Shown here: in pieces, positions 13,440-20,621 of the stretch
Layout: every line of letters begins with the position of its first letter
Numbering within the stretch: the stretch's first letter is position 1
NCBI RefSeq assembly: GCF_007786455.1
Contig: NZ_VNJK01000006.1
Span: 62,001 to 126,000 of the forward strand
Direction: 5' to 3'
Origin: Paenibacillus agilis
Lineage (GTDB): Bacteria > Bacillota > Bacilli > Paenibacillales > Paenibacillaceae
Length of the DNA: 64,000 nt
Program-made: the position numbers and the translations under genes
The notes under the pieces: generated by a model
The model's input: only the letters and a program-made list of their open reading frames with translations
Told to the model about the DNA's origin: nothing
Database searches by the model: none

Positions 13440-14007
13440 GAAGGATAGGAGGGGCTAGGTTTACAGTTGAAAGACATATTCTTCCATTTCATAAACCCCT
13501 ATCACATACATCCAGACTTCCGACCTCACTTTACGAGCGACGACCTCTAAAATCCCCTCTCGTAGCCACGATAAAGATCTCTCGTCAAACTAGCAATACT
13601 ACACAGTATTATCCCCTAACGGCTCAGAGGGGCTTTCTACACTCTCTGGTGACGTTTTAACCCTATTCCACCCCTATTACATATCAAATCCCTACCATCT
13701 TCCGATAAGGCTCTCAATTTAATCTTATCTAGCAATCTATTATCGAATGTATAGCCACAAATCTTCTTGGATATTACTAGATAATAGCATTAGCTGTTGC
13801 GCGACAGGCTCATATACAATGCCACGAACAGAGGTGAACACCTCGCTATTTGCTCTGGTTTTACTCCATGGAGAGCCGATAGGTAGCTGGAAATCGACGG
13901 ATTTCTGGCTATTCGTGTTGGATTTAATTCATATAAAAAATGTTGTTAAGGATTGTATAAATGTCATTCTATCGGGTAATGCTAGAAATATAAAATAGAA
14001 GGTGTCG
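13440..14007. other. Gene-free stretch with strong hairpins
   Basis: No convincing gene on either strand. Two strong hairpins are visible: GAGGTG-AA-CACCTC (13831-13844) and a 12-bp stem TAGCTGGAAATC/GATTTCTGGCTA with loop GACG (13884-13911, two G-T wobbles). A GC-richer block with several CCCCT runs lies at 13490-13680. This could be a structured RNA, an origin or a termination region; I see no promoter that decides between them. Confidence 0.4.
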
Positions 14008-15246
14008 CTAGGAACACATAGAAAATCTAGGTTCTTCCAGAATCGTCGTATACCAATGGTATTTATCTACTATTCTATCAAATGCGTCAGTTGATAGTTG
14101 AGGATATGCCCACATAATACAGCCTACAACATGCTCCTTAACTTCTGAAAAAGTGTAATAAGGATACACTCGCTTGCATATCTCTTCATAAGCAGGAATC
14201 ATGCTTACAGCTTCGCCCATAACTGCAACTTCGTCAGAATCGTAGTCTTCCATGTGTTCGTCTGCTAGAATGCCAAACACCATGTCTCTCGTTGCTTTAT
14301 ATGCGAACGCACACATCTCATCAATAGTCATGTCAGAATTGTTGTGTGTTTTCTCTTTCCAAAGTTGATAGATTCGCTTAATGACTCTGGAACCAATATC
14401 AAGCTGGAATTCTCGGTCTAGTGTGTTATTATGTATGGTCTTCCACGCTTGCGTAATTTTGACCCAAATAAATCTTAGTCTAAAGTCGAAGATTCCTGCA
14501 TATAATTTATTAATCTCTTTTGGAACATATTTAATAATAGACTTTGTGGATAAGTTGCGATTCGCGTCAGCAATCACATTTATATGTAAATCTATATCTT
14601 TAATTTCTTCTAGGTCAAGAGAAGGTAAATAAAAGGTAGGAGTCTCAGAAACGCTCGGAAGCCTTGTCTCACAAGGGGTTTCAGGATTCTCAGCTTTCTC
14701 GTTAGCTTTCTCGTTAGCTTTCCAGTTAAGGTTAAGGTAATCGTTGATATGGTCGAAATAAGGGTGACCAGTAAAGAAGTAGATTCCTGCACCAAGACCA
14801 TTATGGTTCTTCGAAGAGAAGTTCTTTTTACACAGAACTCCTGCATCAATTAGTATTTTTAGGTTGGCATATATGGTAGATTTCCCGACACCATACTCTT
14901 TTTCGAGGTATGCAGGGCTTGTATGTACGAATCCTTGCTCCATAGAGCGGAAACACATGTGTTCCAGCGCATCTCTGGTCTTATTCTTGATATTGATGCC
15001 CAAATCGTCAAATACACCTTTCATAGAATCTAGCAGAGTGGTTTTAAGCGTTTTGTAGCTATCTTTGTCCTTTTTGGTTACATATGGGGTCAAACTCTTC
15101 AAATAATTGACCTCTAGGCTTGAAATCTTGCGTGTATTGGTCATAATGTCGTAATTAGGCGCATTAATACTCACGACAAACAGGAAATCGGACATATTGG
15201 GCAGTTTTAGTGATTTTTTGCCCCAATTCGAGCGATTTTTAGCCAT
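14008..15246 (-). CDS. Winged-helix replication-initiator-like protein
   Basis: 412 residues. A winged helix-turn-helix is clear at residues 104-142 (GFVHTSPAYLEKEYGVGKSTIYANLKILIDAGVLCKKNF). It is followed by a linker with a short tandem repeat (NEKANEKAENPETP, about 173-186) and a helical C-terminal region. The layout resembles plasmid/phage Rep or DnaD-type initiators, but I cannot place it in a named family. ATG 15246 has no good ribosome site; ATG 15192 (MSDFL) and ATG 15144 (MTNTRK) are alternatives. An AGTGATCTGAAATCACT palindrome abuts the first ATG, suggesting autoregulation. AT-rich repeats lie just upstream. Confidence 0.75.
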   Translation of the reverse strand: MAKNRSNWGKKSLKLPNMSDFLFVVSINAPNYDIMTNTRKISSLEVNYLKSLTPYVTKKDKDSYKTLKTTLLDSMKGVFDDLGINIKNKTRDALEHMCFRSMEQGFVHTSPAYLEKEYGVGKSTIYANLKILIDAGVLCKKNFSSKNHNGLGAGIYFFTGHPYFDHINDYLNLNWKANEKANEKAENPETPCETRLPSVSETPTFYLPSLDLEEIKDIDLHINVIADANRNLSTKSIIKYVPKEINKLYAGIFDFRLRFIWVKITQAWKTIHNNTLDREFQLDIGSRVIKRIYQLWKEKTHNNSDMTIDEMCAFAYKATRDMVFGILADEHMEDYDSDEVAVMGEAVSMIPAYEEICKRVYPYYTFSEVKEHVVGCIMWAYPQLSTDAFDRIVDKYHWYTTILEEPRFSMCS

Positions 15247-15263
15247 TTTTGAGTGATTTCAGA

Positions 15264-15400
15264 TCACTTTTAAAGGGTTTTAAAGATTTTAATAGCGATT
15301 TGAACCCATTGCTTTAAACAATTTAAAGTTATTTCAAGGAGTTTAAAAGGTTTTAACGAGATTCCTTGAAAAATATTACTTTAAAATGTTTAAAAAGGGT
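15264..15400. repeat. TTTAAAG-type repeat cluster upstream of the initiator-like gene
   Basis: At least eight short TTTAAA/TTTAAAGG/TTTTAA motifs recur about every 10-12 bases, that is, on one face of the helix. Similar motifs occur at 16108-16140 and 18015-18170. They could be iterons for the initiator-like protein or ParR-type sites; AT-richness alone explains some matches. Confidence 0.5.
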
Positions 15401-15427
15401 TGCAATTTCATCACGTTCTGCTATAAT
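15400..15427 (+). promoter_or_regulatory. Sigma-A-type promoter of a rightward small RNA
   Basis: TTGCAA, 16 bases, TATAAT. It points right, opposite to both flanking genes, and no ORF with a ribosome site follows. Confidence 0.7.
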
Positions 15428-15433
15428 AAGAAA

Positions 15434-15577
15434 TAGCTTAACAAGACTACAGATGTGGCTTTGACGAGCCTTTCCTGTAGCTTTGTGTGATAATCGCAAT
15501 TTTGGGTTGGAGACCCTTTGGCTTTACCTTATTTGTCGCCCTTATCGTACTGGTAATACGATATGGGTATTTTTTTG
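15434..15577 (+). ncRNA. Candidate small RNA opposite the initiator-like leader
   Basis: A transcript from the promoter at 15400-15427 would begin near 15434 and end at a hairpin plus T7 (15539-15577). It holds nested stems CTACAG/CTGTAG with GGCT/AGCC inside, and GGGT-TGGA-GACCC. It contains no plausible ORF. If the initiator-like gene is transcribed from beyond 15434, this RNA would be antisense to its leader, as in plasmid copy-number control. That role is inference; the promoter, stems and terminator are visible. Confidence 0.55.
15539..15577 (+). terminator. Terminator of the candidate small RNA
   Basis: Stem CCC-TATCGTA/TACGATA-GGG with one mismatch, followed by a run of seven T residues. 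Confidence 0.65.
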
Positions 15578-15578
15578 C

Positions 15579-16070
15579 CTAATATCCTCCTTTTTTCATT
15601 TTGATAAGCTCTGAAACCGATAATGTTTTTGCTACGAACACGCCATACTTATCGTCGATGGGCTTGAATGTCTCTATTATTTTTATGTAGAGTCCATTCA
15701 CCTTGAATATTCGTCCGACGACAATCGAGTCTCTATCAACGTTCTTTCTGTCCATCAGGTGATTGCTTTCTTCTTTTATCTCACCTTCAATAGACTCATA
15801 TCTTAGAGTGAACCTATAGTGCTTATACCAATCGTAGAGAAAGTACTTGCCTCGAATCTCTTCTGTTAGCTTCTGATAGTCTTCATCGAGACATGCGGCA
15901 GAGAGGACACAATTGTCCTTGTACCACTCGATAGCAACAGACAGACTTAAATAATCGTGTGAGTCGTAGTCGTTCCAAGACTTTCTATTATGTTTAGATC
16001 GCAAATTTTTAATAATATCACTTATACCACCATACAAGGCTGTTGATACTTCGTGTGGCACAAAACCCAC
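15579..16070 (-). CDS. Hypothetical protein in the plasmid-like region
   Basis: 163 residues from a GTG at 16070, five bases after GAGGTG. N-terminal half is helical (VSTALYGGISDIIKNLRSKHNRKSW...LSLSVAIEWYKDNCVLSAACLDEDYQKLTEEI). The C-terminal half is beta-rich (SIVVGRIFKVNGLYIKIIETFKPIDDKYGVFVAKTLSV). No family recognised. It lies between the initiator-like gene and parMR. The leader holds two TTTAAAGG motifs. Confidence 0.7.
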   Translation of the reverse strand: MGFVPHEVSTALYGGISDIIKNLRSKHNRKSWNDYDSHDYLSLSVAIEWYKDNCVLSAACLDEDYQKLTEEIRGKYFLYDWYKHYRFTLRYESIEGEIKEESNHLMDRKNVDRDSIVVGRIFKVNGLYIKIIETFKPIDDKYGVFVAKTLSVSELIKMKKGGY

Positions 16071-16082
16071 TTCATCACCTCT

Positions 16083-16427
16083 CTATAAAACACTACAAAA
16101 GCTTTGAAATATATTTAAAAGGTTTTAAGAAGTTTTAAAGGTTAGCCGCAAGATTCTATTGATGCCAACATTATTATTCTCATTACATTCTCATTGATAA
16201 GGTCATCAGATGACGGTATCAAATCTAGTGCCAAAACTATGGAAATGATGTTCTTAAATCTACTTTTAACTGTATCATAGGTTAAGATTGGTGTAAATAT
16301 CTAAGAAAAAATAGTTTTTCTTTTATATAATTATAAAATATCATTAAACTTTATAAAAGTTCTTTATATGATTTTAAAGTATTTCATATTATATAAAAGT
16401 ATTTGAAAGCTTTAAAAGATAACGACT
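16083..16427. other. Gene-free AT-rich stretch
   Basis: TTTAAAAGG/TTTTAAAGG motifs lie at 16108-16140. From about 16300 the DNA is extremely AT-rich with several TATAAAAGT-like repeats, a candidate DNA-unwinding element. No ORF or convincing promoter seen. Confidence 0.45.
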
Positions 16428-16458
16428 AAAAAAATCCCTCCGCTAATCAGCAGAGGGG
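16428..16458 (-). terminator. Terminator of the parMR operon
   Basis: Stem CCCTC-GCT/AGC-GAGGG, loop GATT with one bulge, followed leftward by seven T residues; it overlaps the stop codon of the parR-like gene. Confidence 0.85.
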
Positions 16459-16982
16459 GCTGTTGGTGGTTTAGCATTTGGATTCGGTGCTAATAAGCCA
16501 CCACCAGCAGGACGACTAGGAACAATTCGCTTACCGCCTTGACCACTTTTACCTTGCTTCGGTTGTGTTGGTGCTTGTGGTTGTCTTGGCGTTGTTTGCG
16601 ACGATAAAGGATTATCTTCCTTTACTACATCAGGTTGTACCTGTGTTTGAGTAGAAGCTTCTACTCGTGTATGCGTGAATGTCATAGGTACAAAGTTCGC
16701 AGGTGTTGCAATCGTTTGCTGTCCTATATGTGCGTGTACTTGTTGTTGGCTTGCAAAGTGTTGCGTCAATAGATGTTTCATCAAACCACTAAATGAACTG
16801 TGTTGCAATAAAGCCTGTTTAAGAAGACCCATTTGATAGGAGTCATCCTTATTAAAGGAGACTCCCTGTGTGATATACTGGCTTTTCGTATCTTCTATCA
16901 AGTCAGTAAGGTATTCGTCGATATTAGATGGATTAAGAGAGTGGTTTCTCCACTTTTCTTTTCTACTAATTTTCTTCGTCAT
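16443..16982 (-). CDS. parR: ParR-like DNA-binding partner of the actin
   Basis: 179 residues from ATG 16982 (MTKKISRKEKWRNHSLNP). The start lies within the end of parM (17-base overlap). The first 80 residues are basic then helical (NIDEYLTDLIEDTKSQYITQG...YQMGLLKQALLQHSSFSGLMKHLLTQHF), compatible with a small ribbon-helix-helix-type adaptor. The remaining 100 residues are Pro/Gln/Thr/Gly-rich and disordered. In type II plasmid partition, the gene after parM encodes the centromere-binding adaptor, usually with a C-terminal tail that contacts the filament. ParR identity rests mainly on this context. Confidence 0.65.
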   Translation of the reverse strand: MTKKISRKEKWRNHSLNPSNIDEYLTDLIEDTKSQYITQGVSFNKDDSYQMGLLKQALLQHSSFSGLMKHLLTQHFASQQQVHAHIGQQTIATPANFVPMTFTHTRVEASTQTQVQPDVVKEDNPLSSQTTPRQPQAPTQPKQGKSGQGGKRIVPSRPAGGGLLAPNPNAKPPTAPSAD

Positions 16983-17925
16983 ACTCTTCTTCACTTCCAT
17001 AGACTTCTGGCGTCAATGCGTATGCCATCATACCGCGAACCTGAAGGGTAAGAGGATCTTCATCAACTTCAAGGTTTGGATAACGCTTTTGCAACTCTTC
17101 AATCAAGATTGGCTCCAATGCTCCACCACCAAAAGCAGTAATATTGTCATTGTCATCCCAGATAGGAGAGAGGTAGTTGTAAATATTCTCGACATACTCA
17201 GACAAGTGTTCTCTCAGTTCTTCGCCTTCTTTGTCTTCGAGTACTCTCGTAATTTCCAATCCTTCTTTTTCGATGGTTCCGCAAGAATCACCACCAATAG
17301 AATCGAAGAAATCTCCATATCCTTGTGTAGAAGCAAAACCTACTGTTCTACTTCCCAAGTCAAGCCATCTATGAATACCTTGCTTCTTATTAGCATAGGA
17401 AGCAATAAGAGCTTCTGGTGCAACGACAGATTCAGCAATAGAGAACATATAAACCTTGTTATTTATTTCAATTTCGTGATCACCACGAAGACGCGAGTTG
17501 ATTAATTCCTGTTCTTCAATGCTGTATCTCAAGTACGGAGTGGAAGTCATGATATAGTTTATATCGTACCCCCACAAGGCACAAGATTGAAGAACTGAAA
17601 GAATGAAAAAATCAGTGGATTTCGTCGAAGTGAAACCTGTTAATTCCCTTCTCGAACGAAGAGCAAGTAGTCCAAGGAAATAATACTTCCCTTTCCATTT
17701 GATCTTGTATGTACCTTCTGGATAATCGTTTGCGCTTTTGAAGTTATTGTAGTTATTGTGACCAAACGCCTTTTTGCTATCAATTACGATAGGAGATTCC
17801 ATATCTTGCGATAAAATCTTTGTGTTGAATCCTCCATTGTCGATAACGATGATGCCTACTGTTGGTTCACTCTCTGCTACGACGACAGGGGAGGGTTGTT
17901 GTTTTTTAACTGTTGATTGTGCCAC
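16966..17925 (-). CDS. parM: ParM-type actin-like ATPase, DNA segregation
   Basis: 319 residues from a GTG at 17925, seven bases after AGGATG. Actin-fold motifs are visible: phosphate-1 loop IIVIDNGGFNTK (about 25-36), phosphate-2 WLDLGSRTVGFAS (about 186-198) and adenosine motif AFGGGAL (about 265-271). Length and spacing fit bacterial ParM/Alp filaments, which push sister plasmids apart. The C-terminus is acidic (YGSEEEYDEEN). It heads a two-gene operon with the ParR-like gene. Upstream lie a TTGCCA-18-TAATAT promoter and a repeat cluster resembling parC. Confidence 0.88.
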   Translation of the reverse strand: MAQSTVKKQQPSPVVVAESEPTVGIIVIDNGGFNTKILSQDMESPIVIDSKKAFGHNNYNNFKSANDYPEGTYKIKWKGKYYFLGLLALRSRRELTGFTSTKSTDFFILSVLQSCALWGYDINYIMTSTPYLRYSIEEQELINSRLRGDHEIEINNKVYMFSIAESVVAPEALIASYANKKQGIHRWLDLGSRTVGFASTQGYGDFFDSIGGDSCGTIEKEGLEITRVLEDKEGEELREHLSEYVENIYNYLSPIWDDNDNITAFGGGALEPILIEELQKRYPNLEVDEDPLTLQVRGMMAYALTPEVYGSEEEYDEEN

Positions 17926-17981
17926 TTAGATTCATCCTTTCCTTTAGTCAGCTTTGTGTGATTAATTATCTATCTGCTAGT

Positions 17982-18011
17982 ATATTATCATAGATAACCA
18001 TAGCTTGGCAA
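17982..18011 (-). promoter_or_regulatory. parMR promoter
   Basis: Leftward TTGCCA, 18 bases, TAATAT, about 55 bases upstream of the parM start and next to the repeat cluster, as expected if the adaptor autoregulates the operon. Confidence 0.65.
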
Positions 18012-18024
18012 TGCCTTTTAAACA

Positions 18025-18170
18025 TTTTAAATTGATTCAAAGTTCGACAACAGTCGCCATAATATTAAAGGTATGAAAGCTTTGAGACGGATAAAAGAAA
18101 TTGAACGAAATTAAAGGTTTGAATTGTTTAATATGATGCAAAGGTATAAACGCGTTCAAAGGTTTTAAAA
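18025..18170. repeat. Candidate centromere (parC-like) repeats
   Basis: Four copies of an 11-mer, NTNAAAGGTWT, lie at 18064 (ATTAAAGGTAT), 18110 (ATTAAAGGTTT), 18137 (TGCAAAGGTAT) and 18155 (TTCAAAGGTTT), with a partial copy near 18035 (ATTCAAAGTTC). Repeats upstream of a parM promoter are the usual site of ParR loading. Spacings are 46, 27 and 18 bases. Confidence 0.6.
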
Positions 18171-18177
18171 TAATTGC

Positions 18178-18200
18178 GACCAGAAAAATATGTTACTTTT
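18178..18200. repeat. 23-bp direct repeat, left copy
   Basis: A 23-base sequence beginning GACCAGAAAAATATG and ending TTACTTTT is repeated exactly at 19308-19330. The pair flanks the 253-residue wHTH gene. Confidence 0.85.
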
Positions 18201-18204
18201 TAAC

Positions 18205-18233
18205 TTGACTACCGAAACAAAAGAAAGTATTAT
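18205..18233 (+). promoter_or_regulatory. Promoter with a variant AAAGAAAGTA element
   Basis: TTGACT, 17 bases, TATTAT; the spacer ends AAAAGAAAG and runs into TAT, a variant of the AAAGAAAGTAC element. The transcript would start close to the GGAGGT ribosome site of the next gene. Confidence 0.65.
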
Positions 18234-18263
18234 ATAATTCGTATGAAGAACGGAGGTATCGGC

Positions 18264-19025
18264 ATGGACAAAGCAAGATTAGAAGTATGGCTCAATGCGA
18301 GCGAATGTATTAATGTCCAAATGCCAAACGAAATATTCGAAGACTTCGATAAAGCTGATTTCAAAAGCTTCAATCATAAGTGCTTCGCTTATTCTTACTA
18401 TTATCTAATAAGCCATCTGTACAGGAATACACTGTATGGGGGAAATACTGAACAGTACAGTCAGCAGAATATCATCAAGTTGTTTACTAGCAACAAGACT
18501 GTCATTTCATATATAACGAAGAATGATGGATTGCTTGACGAGTTGGGGTACACTAAGACAACGACTGATTATCCTGTTGCCTGTTATATGGATAATGGAA
18601 TATTGGAATTTGGGCTAATAAAGGAACTACGCAAGAAGATGCCGCAATTAGAATTGAATCACAGTCCGAGATTTTCTATCAAGGAACCACTTAAATGTAT
18701 GAGTAGATTTGATGGGGAGGACTATACAGGAACATTTTATTCTCTACAAAACACACATAGAATCGGCATTGAACGATTCATAAAGATAATATCCGACGAC
18801 AAGCTTGGACATGTTGGGCTATTCATTTATGGATATATAAGCATGATGTGCGACAAGTTCTCAAATGCTTATCAGATTTCGAATGTAGAGTTGGGTGAGA
18901 TAGTAGGGTGTAGTGACAGAACGATTCAGAGTTACATTTTGCGATTAGAAGAGATTGGTTTGCTTAAAAGCACAAGAAGAATCTTTGACAACAAGCTTTT
19001 GTATAAGGTGTATTCGGTGATATGA
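18264..19025 (+). CDS. Winged-helix protein, Rep-like or regulatory
   Basis: 253 residues from ATG 18264 (MDKARLEVWLNASECINVQMP), eight bases after GGAGG; the upstream ATG at 18243 lies before the ribosome site. The C-terminal 60 residues form a winged helix (NAYQISNVELGEIVGCSDRTIQSYILRLEEIGLLKSTRRIFDNKLLYKVYSVI). The central part contains two Cys and many Tyr. It diverges from parMR and sits between exact 23-bp direct repeats, so it may be a replication or copy-control regulator, or a separately acquired cassette. Family not identified. Confidence 0.75.
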   Translation: MDKARLEVWLNASECINVQMPNEIFEDFDKADFKSFNHKCFAYSYYYLISHLYRNTLYGGNTEQYSQQNIIKLFTSNKTVISYITKNDGLLDELGYTKTTTDYPVACYMDNGILEFGLIKELRKKMPQLELNHSPRFSIKEPLKCMSRFDGEDYTGTFYSLQNTHRIGIERFIKIISDDKLGHVGLFIYGYISMMCDKFSNAYQISNVELGEIVGCSDRTIQSYILRLEEIGLLKSTRRIFDNKLLYKVYSVI

Positions 19026-19057
19026 GTTCATGGCGAAGGTCATGGACTCTTCTTTTT
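19024..19057 (+). terminator. Terminator after the winged-helix gene
   Basis: Stem GAGTTCATG/CATGGACTC (one G-T pair), 8-base loop, followed by TTCTTTTT. It abuts the stop codon. Confidence 0.75.
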
Positions 19058-19058
19058 G

Positions 19059-19340
19059 GCTCTCAGACAAACTACAATTGGTCATAGCGGCATTGCACAG
19101 TTTAAAGAGGGTAGTTCTTCATCGGGAGACGAAAGTCGCTCTAAAGCGCCTTAAAATGCGTAAAATAACGAAGACGGAACTTTCTTTGGTTTTAACGTTC
19201 ATTTTCCTAAAAGTATCATTTTTTTCCGCTCTTATATAAATAGAAGTATAATATATAATTATATATCTTAAATAAGTACTATATATAATACTTTACTAAT
19301 TAAATAAGACCAGAAAAATATGTTACTTTTAGAAATAACA
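19059..19340. other. Gene-free AT-rich stretch
   Basis: No supported gene. It holds a minus-strand CCAAAGAAAGT element (19179-19189), a strongly AT-rich tract of TATA/TATAATAT repeats (19230-19305) and the right copy of the 23-bp repeat. An unwinding element is possible. Confidence 0.4.
19308..19330. repeat. 23-bp direct repeat, right copy
   Basis: Exact copy of 18178-18200, same orientation, 1130 bases apart. Sequence outside the 23 bases is unrelated. Confidence 0.85.
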
Positions 19341-19373
19341 AAAATAAAAGGGCAACCCTTCGGGCTACCCTTT
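19341..19373 (-). terminator. Terminator of the recombinase-like gene
   Basis: Stem AAAGGGTAGCCC/GGGTTGCCCTTT with two mismatches and loop GAA, followed leftward by TATTTTTG. It overlaps the stop codon at 19365. Confidence 0.75.
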
Positions 19374-20423
19374 CTGAATGATTCTCAATAATTCAAACTG
19401 TGCGCTGTTGCTCAACTTCGCTATCGCATTCAACAATTCATCATTGGAGAGATGTTTAATCTCGCCTACAACATCTATTTCTTGGTCTAGCGTATACGAT
19501 GGCTTTAACGTTAAATCATCTTTAAGAGCGATATAACTGCTCTGTGTTGTGATGATTGATTTGTGTTTTCCTTGTAATTGTGCCTTCGTCAAATCTCCCG
19601 TTTTCTCCAATACGCGGTTCACGCCGCACTTCTTGAAGCTGTGAAACTTGATGTTCCGTTTCGGGTCAATTTCGAAATACTCCTTAATTTTTTTCAGCAG
19701 CCTTCCAACCTTGTGTTTGTATAGGTTAGGGAACAGCTTGCCGCTCACACCTAACATTTCTCTCAATTCACTGTACAACTTGTCAGAGATAGGGGTCTGG
19801 TTGCGAGTCCCTTTGTCACTGATGTCGATGTAATTAACCAAAACACCTTTCTCCATCTTTGTTCTAAAACTATCTTCCCAAGTTAGCTCTAACAGAGCTT
19901 CCAGACGAATAGAAGAGATACAAGCAAGCTTCAATAGCATAGCCATCTGATTTTCTGCCATCTGTTCAATGTGAGCATATTCAATGAATAGAAATGCTTC
20001 TTCCCAATCTAGATTACCGTAACCCTCTTTATCAAGGTCTATGCTATCGAGCTTAATATTTTCGAAGATATATTCGTTGATTGCAGGGTAATCAACTTTC
20101 AGAGATTTCACAAATTCTCTCGCAGTAGAAATTTTTCTCTTAATACTTGCATTTTTTAGTTTTCCTGATAATTTCAGATCTTTTAGATGAGTATGATAAG
20201 CCATAGCATCAACGCTTGTCAATTGTTCAATATCAGAAATGCGAACGAATTGTGGCTCCTTATTAAAAGTAAATTTAAAGAACTGTTTCAAGTCAGTTCT
20301 GTACGCACCAGATGTATTTTTAGAACGCTGACTCTTGATAAATTGCTCGTAAAACGAAACAAACTTTTTGTCATATGTAATGTACGAAACCTTATCTGTT
20401 GTTGCTAATGCAAGGTTACTCAT
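19365..20423 (-). CDS. Degenerate tyrosine-recombinase-like protein, possible MrpR-type repressor
   Basis: 352 residues from ATG 20423 (MSNLALATTDKV), seven bases after GGAGGG. An N-terminal SAM-like core-binding domain (about 20-115) precedes a tyrosine-recombinase catalytic fold. Arg I is present (ISSIRLEALLELTWED, about 170), and the C-terminal Tyr is present (TTQSSYIAL). The HxxR box reads HSFK, so Arg II is Lys, and the beta-hairpin Lys is replaced (GTRNQTPIS). Activity is therefore doubtful. SPbeta encodes MrpR (YopR), a recombinase-fold repressor without recombinase activity that binds repeated operators. Its position, divergent from the helicase over two operator-like sites, fits such a role, though a weak integrase is not excluded. 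Confidence 0.75.
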   Translation of the reverse strand: MSNLALATTDKVSYITYDKKFVSFYEQFIKSQRSKNTSGAYRTDLKQFFKFTFNKEPQFVRISDIEQLTSVDAMAYHTHLKDLKLSGKLKNASIKRKISTAREFVKSLKVDYPAINEYIFENIKLDSIDLDKEGYGNLDWEEAFLFIEYAHIEQMAENQMAMLLKLACISSIRLEALLELTWEDSFRTKMEKGVLVNYIDISDKGTRNQTPISDKLYSELREMLGVSGKLFPNLYKHKVGRLLKKIKEYFEIDPKRNIKFHSFKKCGVNRVLEKTGDLTKAQLQGKHKSIITTQSSYIALKDDLTLKPSYTLDQEIDVVGEIKHLSNDELLNAIAKLSNSAQFELLRIIQKG

Positions 20424-20437
20424 AATTAATCCCTCCG

Positions 20438-20460
20438 TTTTCACATATCGGTTATGTGAA
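20438..20460 (-). promoter_or_regulatory. CACATA/TATGTG palindromic operator at the start site
   Basis: TTCACATA and TATGTGAA separated by 5 bases, located between the -10 box and the ribosome site of the recombinase-like gene, over the expected start site. The same arms occur at 13406-13435 with wider spacing, and a half-site at 20529. Confidence 0.65.
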
Positions 20461-20461
20461 C

Positions 20462-20490
20462 AATATATCATCGAGAAGAGTGGGAGTCAA
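20462..20490 (-). promoter_or_regulatory. Sigma-A promoter of the recombinase-like gene
   Basis: Leftward TTGACT, 17 bases, TATATT. Confidence 0.8.
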
Positions 20491-20562
20491 CAAAAAACTT
20501 TAAAAGTATTTAAAACCGTTCAAACCTTTCACATAATATAAAAGGGATTTTGCAAATAATAC

Positions 20563-20591
20563 TTGATAGAAGCCAAAGAAAGTACTATAAT
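20563..20591 (+). promoter_or_regulatory. Helicase promoter with GCCAAAGAAAGTAC in the spacer
   Basis: TTGATA, 17 bases, TATAAT: a near-consensus sigma-A promoter. The spacer consists almost entirely of GAAGCCAAAGAAAGTAC, the element found at other intergenic sites, so a protein bound there would block polymerase. Confidence 0.85.
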
Positions 20592-20621
20592 ACAGTAAAC
20601 AATTATGTTTGGAGGTAAACT

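Noticed and set aside
13747..13998. 83-codon rightward ORF in the gene-free stretch
   Set aside because: No ribosome site, no promoter, and it runs through strong hairpins that explain the sequence better.
19030..19239. 69-codon ORF after the winged-helix gene
   Set aside because: It begins inside the terminator hairpin, has no ribosome site and ends in AT-rich DNA.
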